Source: Benzoatithermus sp963720725 (GTDB lineage: Bacteria > Pseudomonadota > Alphaproteobacteria > Geminicoccales > Geminicoccaceae). Taken from it: a stretch of DNA of 64,000 nucleotides. Under the pieces are notes generated by a model. It was not told where the DNA came from, did no database searches, and saw nothing but the letters and a program-made list of their open reading frames with translations. The stretch lies in NCBI GenBank assembly GCA_963720725.1, contig CAVRGN010000001.1, positions 62,001 to 126,000 of the forward strand, read 5' to 3'. Shown here piece by piece: positions 27,856 through 38,215 of this stretch; the stretch's first letter is position 1; the number at the start of each line of letters is the position of its first letter. A program made the translations under genes and the position numbers.

Positions 27856-28949
27856 GGCGCCGTCCCGCCGCGACTGGTCAGGCTCACGAAGGACAGGCAG
27901 CAGAAGGTGACGACGAACAGCAGGATGTAGGCCACCGCTGCCGAGCCGCCGAGGTCGAGCGCGCGCCAGGCCATGAAGGCGTGCAGGGTCAGCGATTCCG
28001 AGGCGATGCCGGGGCCGCCATTGGTCAGCACGTTGGGCAGATCGACGATCTTGAACGCCTCGATCATGCGGATCAGGACCAGGGTGACACTGACCGGCAG
28101 GATGGCCGGAATGGTGAGGTAGCGGAACACCTGCCAGCGCGAAGCGCCATCCACCATCGCCGCCTCGACCTGGTCGTGCGGCTGCGACTCCAGGCTGGCC
28201 AGCAGCACGATGAACATGAACGGGATCCACTGCCAGGCATCGCCGATCATCACCGCGATCCGTGCCCCCCAAGCGGTGGCGGCCCAGGCGAAGTCGCCCA
28301 GCCCGAACCACTGCCAGAATGGTGCGAACGGGCCCTTGGTGGTGTCGGTGAGCATGCGGAAGGTGTAGGCGATCCCGACCGGCGTGATCATCATCGGGAT
28401 GAAGAACACCACGCGGAAGAAGCGGCGGCCGGAGATTTTCTGCGCGCACAGGAACGCCAGTCCCAGGCCGATCAGATACTGGATGGCCACGCCGCCGAAG
28501 ACATAGACCAGCGTGACGCCGAGCGAACCCATCTGACCGCCGGCGCTCCAGGTCGAGGCGAACAGGAGGGCCAGGGCGATCAGGCCGCCCGCGATCACCA
28601 GGCGGCCGATCACCATGCCGATGCCGCCGCCGTGGCGGATGGACTTGACCACCGGCCACAGCACCAGCACCGCCACCGCCGCGACGAAGAGCCAAGCTCC
28701 GGGAGACAGCGGCACGAGCTTGCCCAGGAGATGGAACTGTTGTGAGCCGAACAGCAGCTTCTTGAAGTTGAACGTGCCGATGAAGTCGACGGTGAAACCG
28801 CCCTTGGCGAGCTTGAACCGCGACAGGGAGAGCCAGAGCGAGACGATCAGCGGGAAGATCGACATCGCCAGCACGATCAGCACCGCCGGCAGGATGAAGA
28901 CCGCCGGTGCCCACCGCTCTCCCCCGCCTGTCGCGGGCGACAGGCGCAA
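27852..28949 (-). CDS. sugar-type ABC importer permease (MalF-like), with extra helices
   Basis: 365 residues. Family motifs are RFFRVVFFIPMMITPVG and the EAA loop QVEAAMVDGASRWQVFRYL, followed by IVDLPNVLTNGGPG. The common MalF-like size is near 300. An inserted region at about residues 80-145 adds hydrophobic segments (AWLFVAAVAVLVLW, LVIAGGLIALALLFA) ahead of the conserved core, mirroring the enlargement of its partner. It is between the binding-protein gene (15 bases upstream) and the second permease (overlapping). Confidence 0.9.
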   Translation of the reverse strand: MRLSPATGGGERWAPAVFILPAVLIVLAMSIFPLIVSLWLSLSRFKLAKGGFTVDFIGTFNFKKLLFGSQQFHLLGKLVPLSPGAWLFVAAVAVLVLWPVVKSIRHGGGIGMVIGRLVIAGGLIALALLFASTWSAGGQMGSLGVTLVYVFGGVAIQYLIGLGLAFLCAQKISGRRFFRVVFFIPMMITPVGIAYTFRMLTDTTKGPFAPFWQWFGLGDFAWAATAWGARIAVMIGDAWQWIPFMFIVLLASLESQPHDQVEAAMVDGASRWQVFRYLTIPAILPVSVTLVLIRMIEAFKIVDLPNVLTNGGPGIASESLTLHAFMAWRALDLGGSAAVAYILLFVVTFCCLSFVSLTSRGGTAP

Positions 28950-28963
28950 GACGCCGCTCCCCC

Positions 28964-30448
<1,485 letters not shown>

Positions 30449-30634
30449 GTCCAGCCCCCATTCGGTTATTGCTTCATGTCGACCTACGGCCATGCCGTGG
30501 GCCGGACCCTTGATCGCGGGAATGGTAGGTGTCTGGCGTCCGCGCGACAATCGGAATAGTGGCGTCGCCGGCTCCATGGACGGGTCGGGGCGCGCACGCC
30601 TATGGTTCGCTACTGGCGACTTAGGGAGCGGCGC

Positions 30635-32602
30635 ATGCCCACAAGCCCAAGCGACAAGCGCGGCCTCGGCAAGGGCGAGCAGCGCAACAAGGTGGTAAGC
30701 TTGGCCGAGGCCGCGGCACTGATCCGAAGCGGCGACACCATCTGTACTTCGGGCTTCGTCGGCATCGGCACGCCCGACGATCTGCTGGTCGGCCTGGAGC
30801 AGCGGTTCGTCGAGACCGGCGAGCCGCGCAACCTGACGCTGCTGTTCGCTGCCGGGCAGGGCGACGGCAAGGAGCAGGGGCTCAACCGGCTCGGGCACGA
30901 CGGGCTCCTCAAGCGGGTGGTAGGCGGCCATTGGGGTCTGATCCCCAAGGTTGGGCGGCTGGCGATCGAGAACCGGATCGAGGCCTACAATCTGCCGCAG
31001 GGGGTCATCTCCCATCTCTACCGCGACATCGCCGCGGGCAAGCCCGGCACCTTCACCAAGGTCGGCCTGCGCACCTTCGTCGACCCGCGACAGTCCGGCG
31101 GCAAGGTCAATGCGACCACCACCGAGGATCTGGTCCGACTGCTCGAGTTCGACGGCGAGGAATGGCTGTTCTACAAGGCCTTCCCGATACACATCGCCCT
31201 CATTCGAGGCACCACGAGCGATCCCGCCGGCAACCTGAGCATGGAGCGGGAGGCATTGACGCTGGACAATCTGGCGATGGCGATGGCGGCCAAGAACTCG
31301 GGGGGGCTGGTGATCGCGCAAGTGGAGCGGGTGGCCGAGCTGCACACCTTGCACCCTCGCACGGTGAAGATTCCCGGGATCATGGTCGACGCGGTGGTGG
31401 TGGCGGAGCCGGCTCACCACCACCAGACCTATGCCACGGTCTACTCGCCCGCCTTCTCGCAGGAGCTGCGGGTGCCGCTGGGTTCTCTGACCCCGATGGC
31501 GCTGGACGAGCGCAAGCTGATCGCACGGCGTGCCGCCATGGAGTTGCCGGCCAACGGCGTGGTCAATCTCGGCATCGGCATGCCCGAGGGCGTGGCCTCG
31601 GTCGCCAACGAGGAGAAGATCCTCTCTTTCATCACCATGACCGCCGAGCCGGGGGTCATCGGCGGCGTGCCAGCGTCCGGGCTGAACTTTGGTGCCGCGG
31701 TCAACACGGACGCAATCATCGACCAGAACCAGCAGTTCGACTTCTACGACGGCGGCGGCCTGGACCTGACGGTCCTGGGCATGGCCGAGTGCGATGCGCA
31801 GGGCAATGTCAATGTCAGCCGCTTCGGGTCCAAGCTCGCCGGTGCCGGCGGGTTCATCAACATCAGCCAGAACGCGCGCTCGGTCGTCTTCACCGGCACC
31901 TTCACCGCCGGCGGGCTGAGGATCGCGGTCGCGGACGGTCAGCTGCAAATCGTCCAGGAGGGCAGGGCCAGGAAGTTCGTGGCGGAGGTCGAGCAGATCA
32001 CCTTCAACGGCGCCTATGCCGCCGAGCGGTTCCAACCCGTCGTCTACGTCACCGAGCGGTGCGTGTTCCGCCGCAGCCATGAGGGACTCGAGCTGATCGA
32101 GGTCGCACCGGGGATCGACATCGAGCGCGACATCCTCGCCCATATGGGGTTCAAGCCGATCATCCACACGCCCGATCTGATGGACCGCCGCATCTTCCAC
32201 GACGACCTCATGGGCCTTGATCGAACCTTGTTCGACCTGGATCTGGAACGGCGGATCAGCTTCGATGCCGGACGCGGGACGCTGTTCTTGAACTTCGAGG
32301 GCATGCGCGTGCGCACGGCCAAGGATGTCGACGACATCAAGGCCGCCGTCGAGGGGGCGTGCCGCGAGATTGGGCATCTTGTGCCGGTCGTCGTCAACTA
32401 CGACCATTTCCGCATCGATCCCGAACTGGTCGACGCTTATGCCGCCATGGTCCGCCACATGGAGGCGACCTGCTACACGGAGGTCGCCCGCTACACGAGC
32501 AGCGCCTTCCTCCGCTTCAAGCTCGGCGATGCGCTCGAGCGGGTCGGGGTCAAGCCGCACCTGTTCGAGACCGCGCGTCTCGAGCGCGGGCAGAAGCCGT
32601 GA
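30635..32602 (+). CDS. family I acyl-CoA:carboxylate CoA-transferase (fused subunits)
   Basis: 655 residues from ATG 30635, preceded by AGGGAG; an upstream in-frame ATG at 30602 is less likely. Both halves of the enzyme are fused as in YdiF: the alpha part (SGDTICTSGFVGIGTPDDLL) and the beta part with the catalytic glutamate in TMTAEPGVIGGVP (Glu338), preceded by NLGIGMPEGVA. These enzymes transfer CoA between acyl-CoAs and acetate or other short acids through a glutamyl-CoA thioester. A C-terminal extension of about 120 residues (LFLNFEGMRVRTAKDVDDIK) is present in some members. It diverges from the ABC importer. Confidence 0.88.
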   Translation: MPTSPSDKRGLGKGEQRNKVVSLAEAAALIRSGDTICTSGFVGIGTPDDLLVGLEQRFVETGEPRNLTLLFAAGQGDGKEQGLNRLGHDGLLKRVVGGHWGLIPKVGRLAIENRIEAYNLPQGVISHLYRDIAAGKPGTFTKVGLRTFVDPRQSGGKVNATTTEDLVRLLEFDGEEWLFYKAFPIHIALIRGTTSDPAGNLSMEREALTLDNLAMAMAAKNSGGLVIAQVERVAELHTLHPRTVKIPGIMVDAVVVAEPAHHHQTYATVYSPAFSQELRVPLGSLTPMALDERKLIARRAAMELPANGVVNLGIGMPEGVASVANEEKILSFITMTAEPGVIGGVPASGLNFGAAVNTDAIIDQNQQFDFYDGGGLDLTVLGMAECDAQGNVNVSRFGSKLAGAGGFINISQNARSVVFTGTFTAGGLRIAVADGQLQIVQEGRARKFVAEVEQITFNGAYAAERFQPVVYVTERCVFRRSHEGLELIEVAPGIDIERDILAHMGFKPIIHTPDLMDRRIFHDDLMGLDRTLFDLDLERRISFDAGRGTLFLNFEGMRVRTAKDVDDIKAAVEGACREIGHLVPVVVNYDHFRIDPELVDAYAAMVRHMEATCYTEVARYTSSAFLRFKLGDALERVGVKPHLFETARLERGQKP

Positions 32603-32725
32603 GCTGCCGTTCACTCCCCATCAGCGGTGCGTGATGCGAACCCCTGATGATGTTCCCGCCCGGTCGACGCCCGGCTAAGGAAGGCGCGGTCCGCATCGGA
32701 TGGGCCGTGGCTGAGGAGTGCGGGG

Positions 32726-33229
32726 ATGTCGCGCAACGCGCCGATGACGGCACCGCTCGTGCCGGAGCTGACCGGACTCATCCTGGTGACGGCCATGCTC
32801 GCCGGCATCGCTGCCGACGTCACCTGGGAAGTTTGGGCGCGCTTGATCACGCCGCTCTGGGTCGGTGGCCCGCTCGAGCCGGCAGCGCTCGTGCAATCGG
32901 TGTTCGGCCTGCAGAGCCGGTTCGTCGCCGAACTGATCCACCTCGCGGTCGGGTTCCTGTTCTACCCGCTGGGCTACCTGTTCATCGCCCGGCCGCTCGC
33001 TCGTCTGGCGACGCCGTGGGCGCCGTGGTGGTTGGTCGCCATCGGCTACGGCATCGGCTTGTGGATCTTCGCGCTCTACATCATGGCTCACTTGGTAGCG
33101 GGCCTGCCGGCGTTCCTGGGTTTCATACCGCTGACCTGGGCCTCGCTCGGTGGCCATGTCCTGTTCGCCCTGGTCCTGGCCTGGGTCGTGCGCTGGCGCG
33201 AGGCCGGAGCAGCCACCGCTTTGGCCTGA
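32726..33229 (+). CDS. predicted four-helix membrane protein, function unknown
   Basis: 167 residues. I count four hydrophobic helices: near 14-34 (TGLILVTAMLAGIAADV), 68-88 (ELIHLAVGFLFYPLGYLFIA), 101-122 (WWLVAIGYGIGLWIFALYIM) and 131-157 (PLTWASLGGHVLFALVLAWVV). I do not recognise a characterised family. A GGGG close to the start is a weak ribosome site, and the hydrophobic pattern and normal codon use support a real gene. It stands alone between the CoA-transferase and PlsC-like genes. Confidence 0.75.
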   Translation: MSRNAPMTAPLVPELTGLILVTAMLAGIAADVTWEVWARLITPLWVGGPLEPAALVQSVFGLQSRFVAELIHLAVGFLFYPLGYLFIARPLARLATPWAPWWLVAIGYGIGLWIFALYIMAHLVAGLPAFLGFIPLTWASLGGHVLFALVLAWVVRWREAGAATALA

Positions 33230-33373
33230 GCCGTCCCATGCCATCGGCCGTCGCATAGCGTCGACGTAAGTGCCCATGGACCGCCCTTGTCACCGAACCA
33301 TCGCTGTCTTGTGCACAGACTCGTCTCACGCCGCGGATGGGCCGGTGACAATCAGTTGGTGGGATCCAGGCAC

Positions 33374-34213
33374 ATGATGCGCAGCCAGCCCTTCGACGAC
33401 ATAGCGCTCAGCTATGCCGCACCCGAGGACGGCAAGCTGAAGCAAGCCGTGATCCGGGTGGTCGAGCGGCTGAGCGGGCAACATCGGGCGGAACGCATCT
33501 ACCGAGAGGTCAAGCGCGGGCTCGGGCCCGGCAGCAACGTCTGGGGCGAAGCGGTTCGAGGGTTGAACGTCAAGGTCGACTACGACGCCGCCCGCTTGGC
33601 CAGCGTGCCCCGCACCGGACCGCTGGTGGTCGTGGCCAACCACCCGTTCGGCGTCGTCGATGGGCTGGTTCTCTGCCACCTCGTGTCTCAGGTGCGGGCT
33701 GACTTCAAGGTCGTCGCGATGAGCACCCTGTGCCGGGTGCCCGAGGTCCGTGACTACGTCCTGCCGATCAACTTCGCCGAGACGCCCGAGGCCGCGGCCA
33801 CGAGTGCGCGTTCGCGGCGCGAGGCGCGCTCCCTGCTCAGGAGCGGCGGCTGTTTGATCATTTTTCCCGGAGGTGCGGTTTCGACCGCGCGCGCGCCGTT
33901 CGGCCGGGCAGTGGACAATGAGTGGCACCCGTTCGCCGGCCGTCTGATCATGGGGTCGCGCGCGGCTGTGCTGCCCGTGCACTTCGAAGGTCAGAACAGC
34001 CGCTTGTTCCAACTGGTGAGCCGGGTCAGCATGACCTTGCGGATCTCGCTTCTCGTGCGCGAAACGCTTCGCCGGATCGGTAGCGACGTGCGCGTCCGCA
34101 TCGGTGCCGTATTGTCGTTCGAGGAGCTGGGGCCGACCAGCGATCCGAAGGCACTGGTCGCCGCGCTGCGCGCGCTCACCTACGCCATTGGACCTGAGCG
34201 CCGGAGCATCTGA
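33374..34213 (+). CDS. lysophospholipid acyltransferase family protein (PlsC-like)
   Basis: About 279 residues from ATG 33374. The acyltransferase motif I is VVVANHPFGVVDGL (HX4D), with a later FPGGAVSTARAPFG (motif III-like), as in 1-acylglycerol-3-phosphate acyltransferases and the OlsA/hemolysin-like branch. These membrane-associated enzymes move an acyl chain from ACP or CoA to a lyso-lipid. The starting segment FDDIALSYAAPEDGKLKQAVIRVVERLSG is shared with the branch found in ornithine-lipid synthesis, but no olsB partner is in view. It could contribute to general phospholipid synthesis. Confidence 0.85.
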   Translation: MMRSQPFDDIALSYAAPEDGKLKQAVIRVVERLSGQHRAERIYREVKRGLGPGSNVWGEAVRGLNVKVDYDAARLASVPRTGPLVVVANHPFGVVDGLVLCHLVSQVRADFKVVAMSTLCRVPEVRDYVLPINFAETPEAAATSARSRREARSLLRSGGCLIIFPGGAVSTARAPFGRAVDNEWHPFAGRLIMGSRAAVLPVHFEGQNSRLFQLVSRVSMTLRISLLVRETLRRIGSDVRVRIGAVLSFEELGPTSDPKALVAALRALTYAIGPERRSI

Positions 34214-34219
34214 GCGCTC

Positions 34220-34441
34220 TCAGCAGGCAGTCTGCCGCCCGGCCCGGACAAAGGCCTGGAGTTCGCGCAGGGTCTGCCGCGCGCGCATCGGCTCCAGCCC
34301 GTCGCGGCGCCAGATCAGACCCATCATCGGGTCCTCCAAGAGCTCCTCGAGCCTGGGCTCGCCGGTGCGGCCGACATTCCAGTCACTGGCCCCGGCAATC
34401 CCGGAAGAGGGCGTCCTGTGCTCATGGCGGTCTGCACGCAT
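34220..34441 (-). CDS. small conserved-looking protein, function unknown
   Basis: 73 residues. The C-terminal half (EPRLEELLEDPMMGLIWRRDG, with a downstream helix ARQTLRELQAFVRAG) recalls short alphaproteobacterial proteins built around an R-L-x-x-L-L-x-D-P-M-x-x-L-x-x-x-D-G pattern; I do not know their function. A GAGGGGGATG context gives a strong ribosome site. The upstream 145 bases are A/T-rich for this window, as expected of a promoter, and include a 7-bp inverted repeat GAACGCG/CGCGTTC at 34468-34492. It may still be a spurious frame. Confidence 0.5.
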   Translation of the reverse strand: MRADRHEHRTPSSGIAGASDWNVGRTGEPRLEELLEDPMMGLIWRRDGLEPMRARQTLRELQAFVRAGRQTAC

Positions 34442-34586
34442 TCAGATCATCCCCCTCGCCAAGCCAAGAACGCGAACTCCCAATGCGCGTTCGATGGACA
34501 CGGCATCCCTAGCATGAGACCTGCCGAAAAGAAAAGCCCTTATTGTGGTATGATGACTAGCCTTAATATTGCACTGCAGCGTAAAC

Positions 34587-35540
34587 TTATCGACAGTTTG
34601 ACGACATGTAGCCGGGCACTGTCGCAAGCTCGCGCGAAGCCTCGCCGACGGCAGCAGCAACCTCCTGGACCATGAAATCAGCAAACGCCTTGACCTTCGC
34701 GGGCAGCAGCCGACGGTGCGGGTAGACGGCGGCCAGAGTGACGGTCTCGGGCGGGAAATCGTTGAGGATTGGGACCAGCCGCCCGTGGCGCAGATGATCG
34801 CCCACCTCGAACGCCGGCTTGAGGACGATGCCTTGTCCAAGCAGCGCCCATTCCGTGAGCATGTCGCCGTCGTCTGCGTCCATTCTGCCGGCGACCGCGA
34901 AGGCCTCCGGACCGTCGGGGGTCGTCAGGGTCCAGCGGAACTGCTGCGAGCCGGGAAAGCGCAGCAGGAGGCACTGGTGGTCGAGCAGGTCCTCGGGGCG
35001 CGTGGGCGCGCCGCGTTTGGCGACATACTCTGGTGCAGCGCACAAGAGGCGAGGGCATTCGGCGATCTTGCGCGCGATCAGGCTGGAGTCGGACAGGACG
35101 GCCAAGCGGATCGCCACGTCCACCGCTTCGCCCAGCAGGTCGAGCAGGTGGTCCGACAGCCGTACTCTGACGTCGAGCTGCGGATAGCGGTCGACGAAGC
35201 GGGGGATGAGCGGTGCCAGGATGCGCCGGCCCAGGCCCAGCGGCGCGGTGACGCGCAGGCTGCCCCTGGGGGTGCCGCCCGATTCGGCGATGACGCTCTC
35301 GGCGTGGGCGAGGGCCGCCATCACCTCCAGGCAGGCCTCGTAGTAGGCACTGCCTTGCTCGGTCGGCTGCACCCGACGGGTGGTGCGGTTCAGCAGCCGG
35401 ATGCCCAGATGGTTCTCGAGCTGCTGCAGGCGATGGCTGACCACGGCCGGCGAGAGCCGCAGGTGCCGGCCCGCGGCGGAGAGGTTGCCGAGTTCCACCA
35501 CCCGGACGAACACCTGCATGTTCTCCAAGAGCATGGCCAT
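34587..35540 (-). CDS. LysR-family transcriptional regulator
   Basis: 317 residues. The winged-helix DNA-binding head spans about 5-65 (MQVFVRVVELGNLSAAGRHL, SPAVVSHRLQQLENHLGIRLL, NRTTRRVQPTEQG), and the substrate-binding part follows (GSLRVTAPLGLGRRILAPL, DVRVRLSDHLLDLLGEAVDVAIR). It diverges from puuD across 136 bases, the usual arrangement for a LysR controlling its neighbour, so regulation of the purine-degradation genes is plausible. The inducer is unknown and I find no confident T-N11-A operator. Confidence 0.92.
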   Translation of the reverse strand: MAMLLENMQVFVRVVELGNLSAAGRHLRLSPAVVSHRLQQLENHLGIRLLNRTTRRVQPTEQGSAYYEACLEVMAALAHAESVIAESGGTPRGSLRVTAPLGLGRRILAPLIPRFVDRYPQLDVRVRLSDHLLDLLGEAVDVAIRLAVLSDSSLIARKIAECPRLLCAAPEYVAKRGAPTRPEDLLDHQCLLLRFPGSQQFRWTLTTPDGPEAFAVAGRMDADDGDMLTEWALLGQGIVLKPAFEVGDHLRHGRLVPILNDFPPETVTLAAVYPHRRLLPAKVKAFADFMVQEVAAAVGEASRELATVPGYMSSNCR

Positions 35541-35676
35541 GTCAGCCCCCGATCCGGTCCATTGTTTGCTTCCGTTTGAAGATCTTGGGCGAGGCCGGTC
35601 GGTTCACCGCCGCACCCGTTCAGACTAGCACCGACGGCACGGCACAGCGCGTGTCGCAGAGGAAGGGATCGCGGGG

Positions 35677-36876
35677 ATGGAACCGATCTTGTGGGAGTGG
35701 CTGAACATGGCGGTGCGCTGGCTGCACGTCATCGCCGGCATCGCCTGGATCGGCAGCTCGTTCTACTTCGTCCACCTCGATTCCAGCCTGAAGCAGCGGC
35801 CGGGTCTGCCCGAAGGTGCTGCTGGTGAAGCGTGGCAGGTGCATGGCGGCGGCTTTTACAACATGGTGAAGTACCTGGTCGCACCGGCGCGGATGCCCGA
35901 CGAACTGACCTGGTTCAAGTGGGAGGCCTACGCGACGTGGCTATCCGGCTTTGGCCTGCTGATCATCGTCTACTACTTCGGCGCCCAGCTCTATCTGATC
36001 GACACCCACGTGCTCGATCTTCCGGTCTGGGGTGCGGTCGCAATCAGCGTCGCCGGTCTGGTTCTGGGGTGGGTGGTCTATGACCAGCTCTGCAAGTCCA
36101 GGCTCGGCGACAGCGACGCCCTTCTGTTCGTGGTATTGTTCGCCTTCCTGCTGATCCTGGCCTTCGGCTTCACCTTCCTCTTCAGCGGCCGTGGCGCCAT
36201 GATGCAGATGGGTGCGTTGGTCGGCACGATCATGGTCGCCAACGTCGCCATGGTGATCATTCCCAACCAGCGAATCGTGGTCGCGGATCTGATCGCCGAC
36301 CGGCAGCCGGTGCCCAAATACGGTGCAGTCGCCAAGCAGCGCTCGCTCCACAACAACTATCTGACCCTGCCGGTCATATTTGTGATGATCGTTAACCATT
36401 ATCCGCTCGCCTTCGCCACGCGCTGGAACTGGCTGATCTTTGGGATCGTCCTGGTGATCGGTGCGGTCATCCGACACTTCTACAACAGCCGCCACAAGGG
36501 GCTGCCATCGCCCTGGTGGACGTGGGCGGTTGCTGCTGGCGGGATGGCGGCGATCGTCGCGTTGAGCATGGCCGGGCCGACGGGTGCGGAGGAGGCTGCG
36601 GTGCCTGCCGAGCCTGTGACCTACGCTCAGGCCGAAGAGGTCGTGCTCGGGCGATGCAGCATGTGCCACGCGTCGGAGCCGCTTTGGGAAGGTGTAACCG
36701 TCCCGCCCAAGGGCGTGATGCTCGACACACCCGAGCGCATCCTGCAGCACGCCGACCAGATCCGGCTCCAGGCGGTGCTGACCCACGCCATGCCGCCTGG
36801 CAACATCACCGAAATCACCCCCGAGGAGCGGCAGGTGCTGGCGGCTTGGATCGCTGACGGCGCCAGGCCCGAATAG
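35677..36876 (+). CDS. puuD: membrane-bound urate hydroxylase with cytochrome c domain
   Basis: 399 residues. About eight membrane helices fill residues 1-305 (MAVRWLHVIAGIAWIGSSFYF at the start, then helices to about 300), and a short c-type cytochrome domain follows with the heme site RCSMCHAS near residue 328. This fits PuuD, which oxidises urate to 5-hydroxyisourate and passes electrons to a respiratory chain. Histidines at 17 and 33 and in RSLHNNYLTLPVI are candidate ligands. The next gene is a guanine deaminase, consistent with a purine breakdown unit; hydroxyisourate hydrolase and OHCU decarboxylase genes are not in view. Confidence 0.93.
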   Translation: MEPILWEWLNMAVRWLHVIAGIAWIGSSFYFVHLDSSLKQRPGLPEGAAGEAWQVHGGGFYNMVKYLVAPARMPDELTWFKWEAYATWLSGFGLLIIVYYFGAQLYLIDTHVLDLPVWGAVAISVAGLVLGWVVYDQLCKSRLGDSDALLFVVLFAFLLILAFGFTFLFSGRGAMMQMGALVGTIMVANVAMVIIPNQRIVVADLIADRQPVPKYGAVAKQRSLHNNYLTLPVIFVMIVNHYPLAFATRWNWLIFGIVLVIGAVIRHFYNSRHKGLPSPWWTWAVAAGGMAAIVALSMAGPTGAEEAAVPAEPVTYAQAEEVVLGRCSMCHASEPLWEGVTVPPKGVMLDTPERILQHADQIRLQAVLTHAMPPGNITEITPEERQVLAAWIADGARPE

Positions 36877-36889
36877 CTCGGATCCGACC

Positions 36890-38200
36890 ATGAGCCAGCG
36901 CAACGCCATCCGCGGCCGCGTCCTCACCTTCTGCGCCGATCCCGCCGAGGTCGGCGCGGCCGCCAGCCATCGCTTCTGGCATGACGGCGTGGCCGTCATC
37001 GAGGACGGCGTCATCGTCGAGGTCGGCGATGCGTCCGACATCCTGCGGCATCAGCCGCCCGGAACGCCGGTCGATCACTACCCCGAGCAGCTTGTCCTAC
37101 CGGGTTTGATCGACACCCATATCCATTACCCGCAGACACAGGTCATCGGCTCCTATGGCGCCCAGCTCCTGGAATGGCTGCAGAAGTACACCTTCGTCGA
37201 GGAGCAGAAATTTGCCGACCCCGCACATGCCGAGCGCGTCGCCCGCTTCTTCCTCGCGGAGCTGTTCCGCAATGGCACCACCACGGCGGTAGTCTACTGC
37301 ACCGTCCGGTCCGAGTCGGCCGAGGCCTTCTTCGCCGAGAGCCATAGGCGCAATGCCCGAATGATCGCCGGCAAGGTGATGATGGATCGTGGCGCGCCCG
37401 AGGGGCTTCTGGACACGGCGCAGCGCGGCTACGAGGAGACCAAGGCGCTGATCGGGCGCTGGCACGGGCGCGGCCGGCAGCACTGCGCGATCACGCCGCG
37501 CTTCGCCCTGACCTCGACCGAGGCGCAGCTCGAGGCCGCGGGTACCCTGCTCCGCGAGCATCCCGACTGCTACCTGCAGACGCATCTGGCCGAGAACCAC
37601 GACGAGATCGCCACCGCGCTGCGGCTCTATCCGCAGGCCGCGAGCTACACCGACATTTACGACCGCTGCGGCCTGCTCGGCCCGCGCTCGCTGTTCGGAC
37701 ACTGCATCCATCTCGGCGAGGCGGAACTCGAGCGTTTGTCCGCGACGCGCTCGATCGCGGCGTTCTGTCCGACCTCGAACCTGTTCATCGGCAGCGGGCT
37801 GTTTGACCTCGCCATGCTGCGCGACCAGCGCCGGCCGGTGCGGGTGAGCCTCGCCACCGACGTCGGTGGCGGCACCAGCTACTCGATGCTGCGTACCGCG
37901 GCCGAGGCCTACAAGGTACTCCAGCTGCGTCGACAGAACCTGCCGGCACTGGATGCGTTCTACCTCATGACGTTGGGCAATGCCCGCGCACTGTCGCTGG
38001 AGGACCGGATCGGCGGGCTGGAGCCGGGCCGTGAGGCGGATCTGGTTGTCCTCGACGCGCGGGCGACGCCCGCCATGGCGCATCGGATGGAAACCGTGAC
38101 CGGCGACCTTGCGGAGGAGCTGTTCGTCCTGATGACGATGGGCGATGATCGTGCCGTGCGCGCGACCTACATCGCAGGCGAGAAGATGCACAACGCTTGA
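36890..38200 (+). CDS. guaD: guanine deaminase
   Basis: 436 residues, typical of the amidohydrolase-type enzyme that converts guanine to xanthine. Metal and catalytic motifs appear in order: LPGLIDTHIHYPQTQVIGSY, LQTHLAENHDEI, LFGHCIHLGEAEL and SLATDVGGGTSYSML. A late IGGLEPGREADLVVLD is the usual end of the barrel fold. It starts 13 bases after puuD and shares its direction, so the two are probably one transcript feeding the xanthine-urate route. Confidence 0.95.
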   Translation: MSQRNAIRGRVLTFCADPAEVGAAASHRFWHDGVAVIEDGVIVEVGDASDILRHQPPGTPVDHYPEQLVLPGLIDTHIHYPQTQVIGSYGAQLLEWLQKYTFVEEQKFADPAHAERVARFFLAELFRNGTTTAVVYCTVRSESAEAFFAESHRRNARMIAGKVMMDRGAPEGLLDTAQRGYEETKALIGRWHGRGRQHCAITPRFALTSTEAQLEAAGTLLREHPDCYLQTHLAENHDEIATALRLYPQAASYTDIYDRCGLLGPRSLFGHCIHLGEAELERLSATRSIAAFCPTSNLFIGSGLFDLAMLRDQRRPVRVSLATDVGGGTSYSMLRTAAEAYKVLQLRRQNLPALDAFYLMTLGNARALSLEDRIGGLEPGREADLVVLDARATPAMAHRMETVTGDLAEELFVLMTMGDDRAVRATYIAGEKMHNA

Positions 38201-38215
38201 AGGGGGGCAGGCCGC

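Noticed and set aside
30449..32614. N-terminal extension of the ABC binding protein to over 1200 residues
   Set aside because: The extension is antisense to the CoA-transferase gene; the signal peptide at 30448 marks the real start.
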